Shown: positions 20,813-32,193, numbered from the stretch's first letter. The stretch is DNA of 64,000 bases from Kitagawia praeruptora (GCA_037693485.1 CM075345.1:94198001-94262000), one strand, 5' to 3'. The notes: a model not told the origin generated them from the sequence alone. Numbers and translations: made by a program.

Positions 20813-22150
20813 TGGGTCATAGTTACTTTTGCTAAGATTATGTAGTTAACATCTCCTGTAAGTTGCAATTTTTAACTGTACATGTGGCCTTGGTTTGTCA
20901 TAATGATTTGATGATTAGAAAATTGGATCAAATATTAAGAAGTTCTTTGAAAGCAGGAATTTGAAATTTCTTTATACTTGGTATTTATAGATGTCTGCAT
21001 AATCACAATTTCCTGGCACCTGGCATGCATCAAGATTTTTTTTAGTTCCATTCGTTTTCAATTAGGTTATATTAAAATCAATGTTATTTTATTAAAAATG
21101 TTTTTTTTTCTGTTGACTTGTGAAACGTGATTTTCACAATCTATAAATTGCAGTTTATTACGAAATCAGCTTTCCCAACTTACGAGGAACTACCTCTGAT
21201 ATTTTAAACGATGATACTGGCTAGACAAACTTATAAAAACAACTATTGGAATGAAAAAGAAATGTCAAACATGCACTTCACACTTGGTATCGCAACTTGT
21301 CTCGTTCACTTAATTTTGTAGAAGTATTACTGATTTCGTAGTTGAGATTCAACAAAACAACAAACACAAGTCCTAATACCATTTTTTTCAAACTTCAACA
21401 TGAATATCAATAGACAATTGAAAGATGTGGACAACGGGGCTTTTGGTCTATCGTCCTTCATTGGAGCTTTTAGATCAGCCAGCTTTTGGCCTGTAGTCCT
21501 TCATTGGAGCTTTTAGATCAGCCAATTTTGTGCTAGCAATTGAATGTAAAGATAGTTCTTAGCTAGCCAATTGGTTGAAATCCAGAAAAGTAAAGGGAAA
21601 AGAGACATACTCAATCAACTAGGCTATGAGGAGAGTAGGATGTACGCAGTCTTGCCCTTACTAAAGAGTAAAGATAGTTCTCAAAATATGACCCACGGCC
21701 GTATCAGATAAGGAGTTAAACCCATGACTATTAGATCATGAGTTGGACACATAATCATTGAAATCCTACTGTAAAACTGAATAGAATAGAGTGCATATAG
21801 GCTAGTAAAACTTGCATAAACCAAAAGAAACCAGCAATAATAGTTTCTGTAAATGCTTGGTGTATTCATGCCCAAGGATCAGGTGTTAATATGTTCACAG
21901 CATTTTCAAAATCACAGGTAAAAATTCTTCATGTACCTAATTAAGGTAGAGAAAAGGACCTCCCAAGTATGGAACATACAAAAAACAAACTCCCACAAGT
22001 GCTTGAGACTGAAGTACCACGCTCCCTCTGACCACTAATCTACAACAAAATTAGTACCTTTTTATCCGTGTAGAGAAGGACTTGACTCGCTAACGATTAA
22101 TGAACTTGGATAAATAGCTGACAGCATCCTCTATGTTATACCTATCTAGG
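20813..22150. other. non-coding interior of the Pack element
   Basis: No recognisable gene fragment. One short direct repeat (CCTTCATTGGAGCTTTTAGA) occurs twice near 21455-21525. Origin unknown. Confidence 0.4.
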
Positions 22151-22367
22151 GGCCTGTTTGGGAAATCTTATTTTTCTGAAATAAGTTACTTATTCTGGAA
22201 AAAGTTAGGAAATATGTACTTTTTTCTGTAATAAGTAACTTATTTTTGCAAGATAACGAATATTAAACTCCCGATACACATTTTTCTCTAAAAAAATATG
22301 TAAATACGAAATTTTTTCCGAAATAATTAACTTATAAGTTGATAGGCAGATTTGCCAAACGGGCACT
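22151..22367. mobile_element. small TIR MITE (GGGCCTGTTTGG type)
   Basis: The ends GGGCCTGTTTGGGAAAT and ATTTGCCAAACGGGC are inverted. Inside is AATAAGTTACTTATTCTGGA, related to the elements at 4476 and 15195. The target duplication is uncertain (CTAG-like on both sides). Confidence 0.55.
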
Positions 22368-22473
22368 AGATTATGGCATCCGCCAAGCAGCAAAATGAAG
22401 TATACTCATATGTATCTTTACTGTACACATCACCCTCTAGAGTTTCTACTTTTCTGATTCTCTGACAATTTTC

Positions 22474-23607
22474 TTAAGGAGTTATTCCAGGAACAAGAGG
22501 AATGGGTGGTTTTGGCGTCTTTATCTTCTCCACCAGTACAGCTTGAGTGGTTAGAATTATACTAGCAACGTAGACAGCATTTTGAAGTGCACACCTTGAA
22601 ACCCGACATGGATCCACTACTCCAACAGCAAGTAGGTCTTCATATCTATTGTTCATTGCATTGTAACCTATTTGCCATTTGGAAGCCCGTATATTTTCCA
22701 CAACTATTTCTCATCAACTCCTGCATTAGATGCTATCAATTTGGAAGGTTCTAGAAGTGCCTGAAATTTTTTACATGCAACAACTATTATATATAGAGTT
22801 TTGTTGGTTTTCTTTCAGACATTTTGTTTTTTTGTAATTTCTAGCAGAATTTAGATATTTGACCATAGATTAAAGTACCAAAACCACTCTTTAATACAAA
22901 TGACAGCTTGCACATGTTACTGGACCTAATATTTCAAGCATGAGACATCAAGAACTAATATGAAATATTAAGAAAATAACAAAAGAACAAAGATAAATAA
23001 AAAAATATTAAATCATAATATATGACATGAGATCTCCTTGATATATATTTTCATCCTTCTTGTTAAGTCATGCATCCCTTGGAAAAGACTTTGATGAGAC
23101 CCCATCTTAGTTCTTTCTCCAAGTAACACGTGAAGGACTTCTAACTTGAGAATATTAATCCCCAAGGCAGAGCCAGATATCGGCTGCATATTGATCAAAA
23201 GTTCGACGAAATAGGTTTTTTTGTTGTATATAAAAAATACATCAAAAAAACATGAAAAACGCATAGCATCAACTCCTTATGTTTATGCTTATTAAAAAAA
23301 AAACTCCATTTTTTATGCTAACATGTGAAATTCAAAATCAATTACTTGTTGCTAAGTCATGTATCCCTTGGAAAACAGTAAATCAATTACTAGATAACGT
23401 CTTACCATCCCTACAATGTCAACACCTATTTTCTCATATGGATCCACCACGAAGGTTTTTATGTTGGGAATATGTTCCGAGATATGGATATAGGTAGCTC
23501 CACCTCCTGGTACAATACCTTCTTCCATAGCAGCAAAAGTTGCACTTTTTGCATCCTCAATTCTAAGCTTTCGGTCTTCCAGCTCCATCTCAGTATGTGC
23601 TCTTACC
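22474..23607 (-). pseudogene. captured 3' exons of a chloroplast chaperonin-60 alpha gene
   Basis: Two exons lie on the minus strand. The first (about 23607-23405) reads ELEDRKLRIEDAKSATFAAM, then EEGIVPGGGATYIHISEHIP and DPYEKIGVDIVGM before a GT donor. The second (about 22772-22474) reads ALLEPSKLIASNAGVDEK, then after a frame break WQIGYNAMNNRYEDLLAVGV, DPCRVSRCALQNA and LTTQAVLVEKIKTPKPP to a stop. These are the C-terminal equatorial and intermediate segments of the GroEL-like RuBisCO-binding subunit alpha, including the conserved GIVPGGGA loop. The apical and N-terminal ATP-binding parts are missing. It runs opposite to the other captured fragments, so it was captured separately. Confidence 0.8.
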
Positions 23608-24376
23608 TAAAAACACACAAAAATGGCTGAGAATCATTTAAGGTAGAATCAAGCTGAGAATCATTATTATTCAAAAGACAGATGGACAATTAAGGTAGAA
23701 TCTAGCATAGAATCAAAATCGTAAAACTTTGGAAAATACTCTGAACAGAAAGAATAGAATCTGCCATAGAATCAAAACCTTTGCCTAGGCTGTTAAGAGC
23801 CTTGATTGAGAATAGAATCCTTGGTCTGGTCTTGATTGAGATTAACTAAACTGTCTTTGTAGAACTTAAGTCAAAAATTGGACGTTAAATCAAAACCTTT
23901 GCCTAGGCTGTTAAGAGCCCTTTTCACTATTGCATCACTGTTACTCATTTAAAACTCTATAATAAAAATCAATGCACAGTGACAAAGACAAAATCCTTAA
24001 AAATATGTAAATCAAAATTGATCTTAGACTATTTGGCCATAGAATCTATCATAGAATAAAATTTACTCAAATAAGTATCGAGCTTAATATCGTCGTCGTC
24101 ATCTGTTAGAAGGCCCCGTAGGGGCACCAACCATCGAATCATCCATGGAATCATTTACCTTGATTATTACCAATTTTATTAATATAGGTGCCCCTGGCGG
24201 GGCCTATTGCATATAAAACTGTAGAATCTATAATAGAATCACTTTCACCAAATAAACATCTATTCCATGCACCAAAACTACCAAGAGTCTTGGTATGATT
24301 CTGAAGTCGCTTAGCAGCACTGTATGAAAGAGCCAAATAATAGCAAAATATTGAGAACATAAATATAGGATATATA
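23608..24376. repeat. right inverted arm of the Pack element, inner part
   Basis: Rich in GTAGAATC / ATAGAATC strings and, at 24050-24125, the exact inverted counterpart of left-arm sequence 17787-17880, including the GC hairpin GGCCCCGTAGGGGCA (24112). A second hairpin GTGCCCCTGGCGGGGCC sits at 24188. The arm is cut by the LTR element at 24382 and resumes at 30976. Confidence 0.75.
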
Positions 24377-24381
24377 ATCAC

Positions 24382-25168
24382 TATTGTGCCCAAAATCTCC
24401 ATGGGCTAGATTTAGGCCCACAATAGGCTTAAGGATCCAATCCGTATGAGTAATATGGGTTATGATTGAGGTCCCTTAAGTTAAATGGGGCTAAATAGCA
24501 TGTGAAATGGATTTGGACAGGTTCAGGTTCCCGAGAAACAGCTTCCCGAGAGACAGCTTCCTGCAGATAGCTTCCCGAGAAACAGGTTCCTGCAGACAGG
24601 TTCTTGAGAGACAGCTTCCTGTACGAAAACAGATTTATGCCAGCAGATTTATAGTAAGATTAAGCCTCCTATTCTTTAGGAGCAACTCATGAACGCCAAC
24701 TCCTTATTTGATTGTATTCCTTGGGCGCAGATGATCCTTGAATACCTCTAATAAGAGTAGAACTAGTAAAGATACTCCTAGTCGGACTAGAACTCGAGTT
24801 CTATTCGACTTACGTCGCTTATTCGTGGCTGAATCTGGAGAAAAGGACTTCCCCACGAATTAGGAACCTAGAATATTGCTGCCTAACCAGACTTCTAGTC
24901 TAAAAAGAACTATGTGAACTTGATCCCTATATATACAAGGGTACGTAGGCACCTTGAGAACATGTTTTACAAGCCTCGCAATACACCTACGAGATTCTTG
25001 AGAACACACGACACAAGCCTCAAGGGAACTCGCGAGATTCTTGTAAACGCTCTCGAGCTCAGTTCAACCCCTACAAAAAACCTCCATTCTCCATAGATTA
25101 GTTGATCGTTAGCCTTTACAACTCACCATAAACCTCTCAAAAGTTGTTACGAAATCCACTCATCAACA
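24382..25168 (+). repeat. 5' LTR of the gag-only element (787 bp)
   Basis: Ends in CATCAACA immediately before the TTGGCACTAGAAGG primer-binding-like site. Between 24515 and 24622 the LTR contains seven imperfect copies of CAGSTTCCYGAGAGA / CAGSTTCCTGCAGA. A TATA-like CTATATATACAAGGGTACGT at 24926 probably marks the core promoter and start of R. Confidence 0.88.
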
Positions 25169-25213
25169 TTGGCACTAGAAGGAGGGCAGAGTTATCATCT
25201 TAAGAGTGGAAAG

Positions 25214-26158
25214 ATGACAGGCAGTTCTGATAGCGAAGCCACACAATCTTTAGAGAAAGATCAAACCCCGAAAGCAAAGAAGATTACTCCTGCTGACGTC
25301 CTAGAGCATCTAAAGTCGATTGAAGAAAGGCTTACAACCCTCAAACAAATAACACCGAAGAAGAAGAAGAAGAAGTCGAAGTTAGCAGCTGGTAAGAAGG
25401 GTAAAAAAGCTAAGATTAATCCCAAGCAGTTAGGCATCGATGAAAAAGAACGTGAAGAAAAGGCCGAGGAGGAGATCGAAGACCCAAAGAAAGATATTGA
25501 AGGTGAAGAAGATGGTGAACCGAAGGATAAACAACCTCCTGTTAAGGAATCTTCCATCGAGATAATTAAAGATGATTCAAGTTCAGTCGAGATCGCGAAC
25601 GATTCGTGTATTGCAGATTCACAGGAAGCCGATGATAAAGATAAGGAAGCAAAGGACGGTGGAGCTGGTGATTTGAATGCTGAAGACATCAAGAAGATTC
25701 TAGTGAAACTCAAGGAAGAAAAGCAGTCAATAACAGGTGCGATGACCTCATCTCCATTCACCAAGAAGGTTAGAAAATCCCCGTTACCTAAATCCTATCG
25801 TATGTCAAACGAGTTTAAATTTGATGGCACTATGGATCCTGTGGAGTATCTGGGTCGTTTCAATACCGAGATGGATGTTTATCAAGTTAAGGAGCCAACA
25901 AGGTGTAGATTATTGGCTGCAACCCTTTATGGTGGAGATCATCAGTGGTTTAAGAGGTTACCATCAGATTCTATAAATTCCTGGGAGAATATGGGGAAAC
26001 TCTTCGTTACTCAGTTTAGAGCTTCCATCACTTTTGCACCCCCAACCAATACCTTGGCCAACATCAAGCAGAGAGCAGATGAGACCTTGACAGAGTACCT
26101 CAAACTTTTAATGCAGAGGTTCCCAGAGTTAAGAAAGCTCCTGACAAGGTCATTATGA
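25214..26158 (+). CDS. gag: gag, N-terminal part (Retrotrans_gag domain)
   Basis: The ATG at 25214 opens a Lys/Glu-rich N-terminal half (a KKKKKKSK run at about residue 55 of this start) followed by the capsid-like domain: SYRMSNEFKFDGTMDPVEYL, WFKRLPSDSINSWENMGKLF and NTLANIKQRADETLTEYLK. This is the Retrotrans_gag pattern of Ty3/gypsy Tat/Athila-type elements, which forms the particle shell. A one-base frame shift between about 26104 and 26150 makes this frame end early at 26158 and puts the rest of gag in another frame. I cannot tell mutation from programmed shift, but no slippery site is evident and mutation is likelier. Confidence 0.82.
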   Translation: MTGSSDSEATQSLEKDQTPKAKKITPADVLEHLKSIEERLTTLKQITPKKKKKKSKLAAGKKGKKAKINPKQLGIDEKEREEKAEEEIEDPKKDIEGEEDGEPKDKQPPVKESSIEIIKDDSSSVEIANDSCIADSQEADDKDKEAKDGGAGDLNAEDIKKILVKLKEEKQSITGAMTSSPFTKKVRKSPLPKSYRMSNEFKFDGTMDPVEYLGRFNTEMDVYQVKEPTRCRLLAATLYGGDHQWFKRLPSDSINSWENMGKLFVTQFRASITFAPPTNTLANIKQRADETLTEYLKLLMQRFPELRKLLTRSL

Positions 26159-26667
26159 GCTTCCTGATTGCTGGAGTTAGAGCTGGTTCAGACTTCTGGA
26201 AGGAGCTACAAGTACGTGAACCTGGTACACTAGCTGAGTTCTACAAACAAGCTGAACTATATAAATGTGTGGAAGAATCCTTGTTGAAGTTGAGAGAAAC
26301 AGAAGATCTTGGAGATGAAGCTAGTCATAAAGGAATCAAGCGAGAGAGGTCTCCAAGCCCGCAAGCATATGTTATTGGGGATCGAGCTTCCTCCAAAAGA
26401 AGTAAAGAAAAATTGAAGACAAAGTGCGACAATTATACCTCTTTGGTCGCTCCAGTAGACCACATCTTCACGGTTTATGGGAAAGAAGGAATATTTGTGA
26501 AGCCTACACCTTTACCTGTAGGAGCAAGGAAAGATCTCAAGAAATATTGTGACTTCCATGAGGATAATTGCCATGATACTTCTGAATGTAGAGCACTGAA
26601 AGACCAAATTGAGGAATTGATTAAAGCCGGGAAGCTTGCGGAATGGATAGCTCGAGGTGACCAATAA
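26155..26667 (+). CDS. gag: gag, C-terminal part in a shifted frame
   Basis: It continues the gag homology: FWKELQVREPGTLAEFYKQA, then a Lys/Arg-rich linker and YCDFHEDNCHDTSECRALKD, the Cys/His motif that ends gag in Tat-type elements. Reading backwards, the homology continues upstream of the listed start into the overlap, which shows that the two parts were one ORF. No pol follows the stop at 26667. Confidence 0.78.
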   Translation: MSFLIAGVRAGSDFWKELQVREPGTLAEFYKQAELYKCVEESLLKLRETEDLGDEASHKGIKRERSPSPQAYVIGDRASSKRSKEKLKTKCDNYTSLVAPVDHIFTVYGKEGIFVKPTPLPVGARKDLKKYCDFHEDNCHDTSECRALKDQIEELIKAGKLAEWIARGDQ

Positions 26668-29600
26668 TTGAAAGTTTGAGAGCTTCCTTAAAGTAGAGTT
26701 GAGAGACCTTTATTTATATATGTATTTCCTTCTTAGAACTGGGGGGTAGTGCATGTATACCTTCCTAGCAAGTAAACCTATTTCTTTCGAGTAGTTTTCA
26801 ACGAAATTATGAGTAGTTCTTTTCCTTGTATTACGTCATACATGAGCTTATATTTAGCTTGTAAAACAAGGAACATACCTCATTCAATTCAGTGACCTAC
26901 GAGAAATACCTCACAAGTAATCTCTTTAAGTATCTCTTGTTTTTTACAATGAGTTAGCTCGCGTAAGCTTAGAGGTACTGTATTGGGATATTTGTATAGA
27001 GGTTCATTCTCAGCATGTTTCGTAAGAAGATAAAGAAGAAAGGAGAAGACATTTTAAAGCTACAAGCAAGAATGATGTGAAGAGGTTATAGTATTTATTC
27101 GAGCGTTAAAGAAAATTCGACATAGTTGAAGATTTTGATGAAGAGTATCTACAAGAATATGATATGAGCATCTTGAAGAAAACACACAGTACTCAACTTC
27201 ATGGATGAATATTCAACGACTTATTAGAAGTTATCGAAGAATTGTGAAGCTTCTTGGAGTTAGTTCTTCATCAAAGACAAGCTTCCCTGAAGAACTGGGG
27301 GGTAATATAATTACTATAGGACGTGGTAGTTTGAAAATTGAGGATTTCAAACTTTTGAGAATTCAGGTCCAGGAACCTCACGATCAGTTCCAGGAAGCTC
27401 ACGATTTGGTCCAGGAACCTCACGATCAGTTCCAGGAAGCTCACGATTTGGTCTAGGAACCTCACGATCAGGTCCAGGAAGCTCACAATTTGGTTCAAGA
27501 ACCTTACGGATTGATTTAGTTTATCATCTTGAAGAACATCACGCTTACATCATGAACACGTCAATGAGTTTTCAAATCTTAACGGATGCTTCCACTTCAC
27601 ATCTGATTAGTCTACAGAAAGATCCAGGTGATACCTATCCTTTTATGCTTACATATTCGTAAAAAACCTCCCAAGTACGCGCAACAAACTCTTACTATAC
27701 CTAAAACATGCTTAAACATCTATGCTAGTATGGTTTTATATGCGATAAAGCTATGATTATGTCTTGATTATGTTTCTTGATGTTAGAATACACATGTACC
27801 TAACAGATTGTAGGTTTCCTTGTTATTTACCTGCACCTCACAGGTCCCTTGATATTTACCTATAGCTTACATGTTCCATGTATTTACCTTTAGTTAACAG
27901 GTTTTGTGTTACTCACCTGAAGCTCATAGGTAACAGCTTCCAGGTCTAGTTGCATTTATATGTGTCTAGTAGATTCCTTGTTATTTTCCTGTAACTGACA
28001 TCTTGCAGGTTCATTCATATATACCTGAAGCTTGTATGTAACAGTTTCCAAGTTCATTGACATTTGTTAGAAGCCAATTGTTGACAGTTTCTGATTAGCA
28101 GCTTTCTACTTGAAGTTCCCAACTAGCCGATACCTAAATAGAGGAAAGTGTACTTGCAGCAAGAGCTCCATGCCTTTAGAGGATTAATCTAGTGCCCTTT
28201 CTGGATTCTCTTTGTGCTTCATTCAAGGATTCACTTGGAGCCCAGAAGGATTCACTAGGTTCCCCAAGATTTTCATGTATTCACCGAGTGCCCTTATGGA
28301 TTCTCTATGTGCCCGTATAGGTTCGCTTAGAGGCCAAAAGGATTCATTTGGTGCTTCATGCATCCACGCGCATTTGTTTGGTATCTTAATGGATTCTCTT
28401 TGTACCCTTTTAGGGATTCATTTGGTGCCCAATTGGTTACGGTTTTTGTCCTAAGCAGAGGTTCACATAAACAACCAGTTGGATTCACCTTATGCCCTTA
28501 CAAGGATTTGCATAGAGCCCAGAAAGATTCACTTTGAAACCCTGTCAGCTACAGGCACTCGATAGCTAGAAAAGACTTGCAAGCACGAGAGATTCACATC
28601 AAAAATCCCTATGAATCGTAGGCACAATTCAAAAGTCCCATAAGCATGTGGGCACCTAGTTAAAGGTTTTGGGAACCTAATCATGGGTAACCTAACCTAG
28701 AGTTTGATTGTACCTGAAAAGCCTTTAAAGGGATTCACCTTGTGCCCATACAGATTCACTTGGTGCCCCTAGCATTTGAAGGGATTCACTTTGTGCCCTT
28801 ACAGATTCACTTGGTGCCCCTAGAGTTTGAAATAATTCATCATGTGCCCTATAGATTCTCTTTATGCCCTCTTCAGGATTCAATTAGAGCCTATAAGGAT
28901 TCACTTGATGACACAAAGGAATTCACTTGGTGCCCAACCGGATTCTCTTCGTGCTCTTGCCATGATTTACCTAGAGCCCGGATGGATTCACTTCGTGCTC
29001 CCTAAAGCCAAAAGGATTCATTTGATGCCCAGTCGAATTCTTTAAGTGCCCTTCTTAGGATTCACTTAAAGCTCAACTGGATTCGTCTTATGCACTACTG
29101 AAGGATTCACTTAGCGCCCAATTGAATTCTCTAAATGCCCTTCCCAGGATTCACCTAGAGCTCAATTGGATTCGCCTTGTGCCCTCATCAAAGCGATACA
29201 AAGATGAATACTCCCACTTATAAAGCTTGTATATGATTGAAACAAGTACCGTACTACTAACAATTTCTTGATAAAGCAGCTTGCAGCATCCTTGATGATC
29301 ATCAGAAGCTTCCAGTTAATAGCTTCCGGCTTCTAGTTTTCAACCCATAGTTTATAAGCTACAGCTTCCAGTCAATAGCCGAAACAAGCAGCTTTCAGTC
29401 AACCGCTTCAACAAGCTATAGGAGGTTCACGCATCATGACGGCTCGGGGGGTAGCTCAATTCCCCTACATTTGCACAGAGAAGAGCTTCCATCTTCCAGG
29501 TTCAGTAACGGAACCTGAATCCAAACCGGCACAATGAAGCACAGGTACAGATTCCTGTAGAGGGGTTCCTGAGCACCAAGTTCCTGAGCATAGATAACAG

Positions 29601-30185
29601 AGAGATCAAGAAGCTAACTAGAGAGAAGCAGACTCATTATTGGAGAGTACTCCTAGGACGTAGCTGATCCTAGAGTATCTATAATATACAGTACGCACTA
29701 GACATTCAACCAAACAGTAGTTTAGAAGATGAAGCAGCCTCTTGAGCAATCAAGTTATGATTTTCAATGTTAACCTCGTGCCCTTTTAAGGATTCATCTA
29801 ATGCTCTATTGGATTCGTTTTGTGCCCTCAGCATAGGTTCACATAACGCCCAATTAGGTTCACCTGATGCCCTTATTTGGATTCACGTGGTTTCCTTGAC
29901 AATCTTAAGATTCACTTTATACCCTTATTTGGATTCACTTGGTTCCCTTGACATTCTTAAGGTTCACTTAGTGCCCAATTAGATTCACTTTGTGCCCTTG
30001 TCAAAGGATTCACTCAGCGCCTAATTGGATTCACTTTGTGCCCTTGTCACGATTCAAGCAAGAAGATAAAGACCTGCATGGTTCACTCAAAAGAAACATG
30101 GGAGCAATGAAGGGATTGGACCTTAAAATATCAAGCTATTTAGGTTCCTCTCGCATCCTATGACTTCGAGGAACCGGGGGGTACT
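26668..30185 (+). repeat. long non-coding interior of the gag-only element
   Basis: There are no enzyme domains. It contains seven 21-bp units (CCAGGAACCTCACGATCAGTT alternating with a GCTCACGATTTGGT variant) at 27364-27510, and CAGGTTC / CAGCTTCC strings at 27800-28140. From 28195 to 29190 and from 29765 to 30060 it holds dozens of imperfect repeats built on GGATTCACTTGGTGCCC. Purine-tract-like GGGGGGTA strings recur at 26740, 27297, 29447 and 30175. Confidence 0.8.
30168..30185 (+). promoter_or_regulatory. polypurine tract of the gag-only element
   Basis: GAGGAACCGGGGGGTACT lies directly before the 3' LTR start TGTTGTGCCC at 30186, the position of the plus-strand primer. Confidence 0.75.
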
Positions 30186-30970
30186 TGTTGTGCCCAAAAT
30201 CTCCATGGGCTAGATTTAGGCCCATTAGGCTTAAGGATCCAATCCGTATGAGTAATATGGGTTATGATTGAGGTCCCTTAAGTTAAATGGGGCTAAATAG
30301 CATGTGAAATGGATCTGGACAGGTTCAGGTTCCCGAGAAACAGCTTCCCGAGAGACAGCTTCCTGCAGATAGCTTCCTGAGAAATAGGTTCATGCAGACA
30401 GGTTCTTGAGAGACAGCTTCCTGTACGAAAACAGATTTATGCCAGCAGATTTATAGTAAGATTAAGCCTCCTATTCTTTAGGAGCAACTCATGAACGCCA
30501 ACTCCTTATTGGATTGTATTCCTTGGGCGCAGATGATCCTTGAATACCTCTAATAAGAGTAGAACTAGTAAAGATACTCCTAGTCGGACTAGAACTCGAG
30601 TTCTATTCGACTTAGGTCGCCTATTCGTGGCTGAATCTGGAGAAAAGGACTTCCCCACGAATTAGGAACCTAGAATATTGCTGCCTAACCAGACTTCTAG
30701 TCTAAAAAGAACTACGTGAACTTGATCCCTATATATACAAGGGTACGTAGGCACCTTGAGAACATGTTTTACAAGCCTCGCAATACACCTACGAGATTCT
30801 TGAGAACACACGACACAAGCCTCAAGGGAACTCGCGAGATTCTTGTAAACGCTCTCGAGCTCAGTTCAACCCCTACAAAAAACCTCCATTCTCCATAGAT
30901 TAGTTGATCGTTAACCTTTACAACTCACCATAAACCTCTCAAAAGTTGTTACGAAATCCACTCATAAACA
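30186..30970 (+). repeat. 3' LTR of the gag-only element (785 bp)
   Basis: Starts TGTTGTGCCCAAAATC and ends CATAAACA, followed by the target duplication ATCAC. It differs from the 5' LTR at about a dozen positions, for example CAATAGG versus ATTAGG near the start and TACGTCGCTTA versus TAGGTCGCCTA. Confidence 0.88.
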
Positions 30971-30975
30971 ATCAC

Positions 30976-31808
30976 CATTCAGTATTACAACAGACATGCA
31001 TCTTAGTAACTTAAGCTTGACAAATACTAACAATTAGTTAACTATAGAATCACATATTCACTAATAAAGCAACCATAGAATAAATAACGGAATCATTTTC
31101 AACTTAACTCATATAAAACGAGACTAAAAAATACCAAACTTTATTTATTAAAATAAATGTACGGAATCACAAATTTAATAACAAAATCAACCACAAAATC
31201 ACTTACAACTTCATATAACGAGTCTTAAATACATTATATAATAGAATTTCTAACAAAAATATGCAAAGAATCATTAAATGAATCACTTGAAAAATCACTT
31301 TCATAAAACAATAGTAATATACAGCATCCGATATAGAATCTAATATGTGTACTTTCATTCAAACAAGCATCTAGTACGGAATCAAAAAACGAAATCTTCA
31401 AACCCTAATTTGATTAATTTGGATAAAATAACAAGCAGGATGAGATGTAAATATCATTACCTCAAATTGAAGATGAATTTACGTCAAATTAAAGCTTTGA
31501 TGAGTGTGAGTTTACAGTTTTCGCGGATTTTGAGCCATAATTTCATAGATTCTGATCAAGAGAGAGTTTGTAGTTCGTCGAGAAAGATTTTGAGAAAATT
31601 GTGACTGTATGTGGAGAGAGAGAGTTGCAGCTTGGGTGAGAGAGTCATTACACAGAGAAGCAGACGATAAAGCGAGCTGTTAGATACTCAAGCCTCTATG
31701 TCTATCTTTTAATCCTGGCCGTCCAATTTTTATAAAAAAAAAGGAACGGTTAAGATGTGTGTTCTTCTTTGTTCTTTATTTAAGGGTGTTCTGTATGGAG
31801 CAATGACC
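30976..31808. repeat. right inverted arm of the Pack element, outer part
   Basis: GAATCA / AAATCA strings recur throughout. The end (31741-31808) mirrors the left end of the Pack element. No captured gene fragment was recognised; the small open frame at 31347-31604 shows no family signature. Confidence 0.7.
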
Positions 31809-31829
31809 TATATATATATATATATATAT

Positions 31830-32193
31830 GTGGAGGTGCTCAAATGAGACCCCTTTTATAATGAGACCCTCCCTTATAATGAGTCCCCCTCATATTTCAT
31901 CTAACCTAAAGGGCCCCGCCAGGGGCACCCAATACGAAAAAGTCTTATAATTATATTCTCTATTCATTCATCAAAAAAAAATTTGATTTTTTTTAAAAAA
32001 AAATAAATAAAACTCCCGCCACGTCATAATTTTTTTTTTTGTAAAAAAATTATTTTTTTTATTAATGGATAGAGGATAGAATTTTAAGCCTTTTTCGTAT
32101 TGGGTGCCCCTGGCGGGGTCCTTTAGAAAACAAGAAATATGAGGGGGACTCATTATAAGGGAGGGTCTCATTATAAGAGGGGTCTCATTTGAG
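31830..32193. mobile_element. hairpin element, terminal type B, copy B2
   Basis: The left end GGAGGTGCTCAAATGAGACC and the right GGTCTCATTTGAG are inverted. The inner cassette has GGCCCCGCCAGGGGCACC at 31913 and GTGCCCCTGGCGGGGTCC at 32103. The right end directly abuts element A2 with no TA tract, so one probably inserted at the edge of the other. Confidence 0.88.

Larger units (their letters stand above)
24382..30970 (+). mobile_element. gag-only LTR retrotransposon (LARD / TR-GAG type, Ty3/gypsy-like)
   Basis: Two direct LTRs (24382-25168 and 30186-30970) enclose a gag region but no protease, reverse transcriptase or integrase. The perfect 5-bp target duplication ATCAC flanks it (24377-24381, 30971-30975). 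A primer-binding-like TTGGCACTAGAAGG follows the 5' LTR and a purine tract (GGAACCGGGGGG) precedes the 3' LTR. The LTRs differ at about a dozen sites by eye, so the insertion is moderately recent and younger than the Pack element it splits. It must rely on enzymes from another element. The first base pair of the 5' LTR reads TA instead of TG. Confidence 0.88.
16901..31808. mobile_element. 14.9-kb Pack-MULE-type TIR transposon with captured gene fragments
   Basis: The left end GTTGCACTCCATACAGAACA and the right end (read inverted) TCATTGCTCCATACAGAACA continue as inverted repeats (AAATAAAGAACAA, then a CCGTT plus GGACG block). (TA)n tracts lie outside both ends. A second inverted block pairs 17787-17880 with 24050-24125 (CTTCTAACAGATGACGACG and its complement), so the arms are roughly 1 kb or longer. 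Between the arms are decayed fragments of five unrelated host genes; no transposase was seen. Long arms plus several gene fragments are the Pack-MULE pattern; the superfamily is inferred because the TA flanks hide any 9-bp target duplication. Its ends match hairpin type A. A gag-only LTR element (24382-30970) later split the right arm. Confidence 0.82.

Noticed and set aside
22474..23607. Functional chaperonin-60 gene
   Set aside because: Only the last two exons are present, with a frame break, inside a transposon; the rest of the gene is absent.
25261..25764. Antisense ORF over gag (167 codons, Ser-rich)
   Set aside because: It is a mirror of the Lys/Glu-rich gag N-terminus; there is no domain.
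27205..27456. Small ORF with QEPHDQFQEAHDLV repeats
   Set aside because: It is the translation of the 21-bp tandem array; the surrounding frame has no conserved domain and the sequence reads open on the other strand as well.
28195..30060. Possible CRISPR-like or satellite array
   Set aside because: The units are imperfect, vary from about 20 to 45 bp and lie inside an LTR element of a plant; there are no constant repeats with unique spacers.
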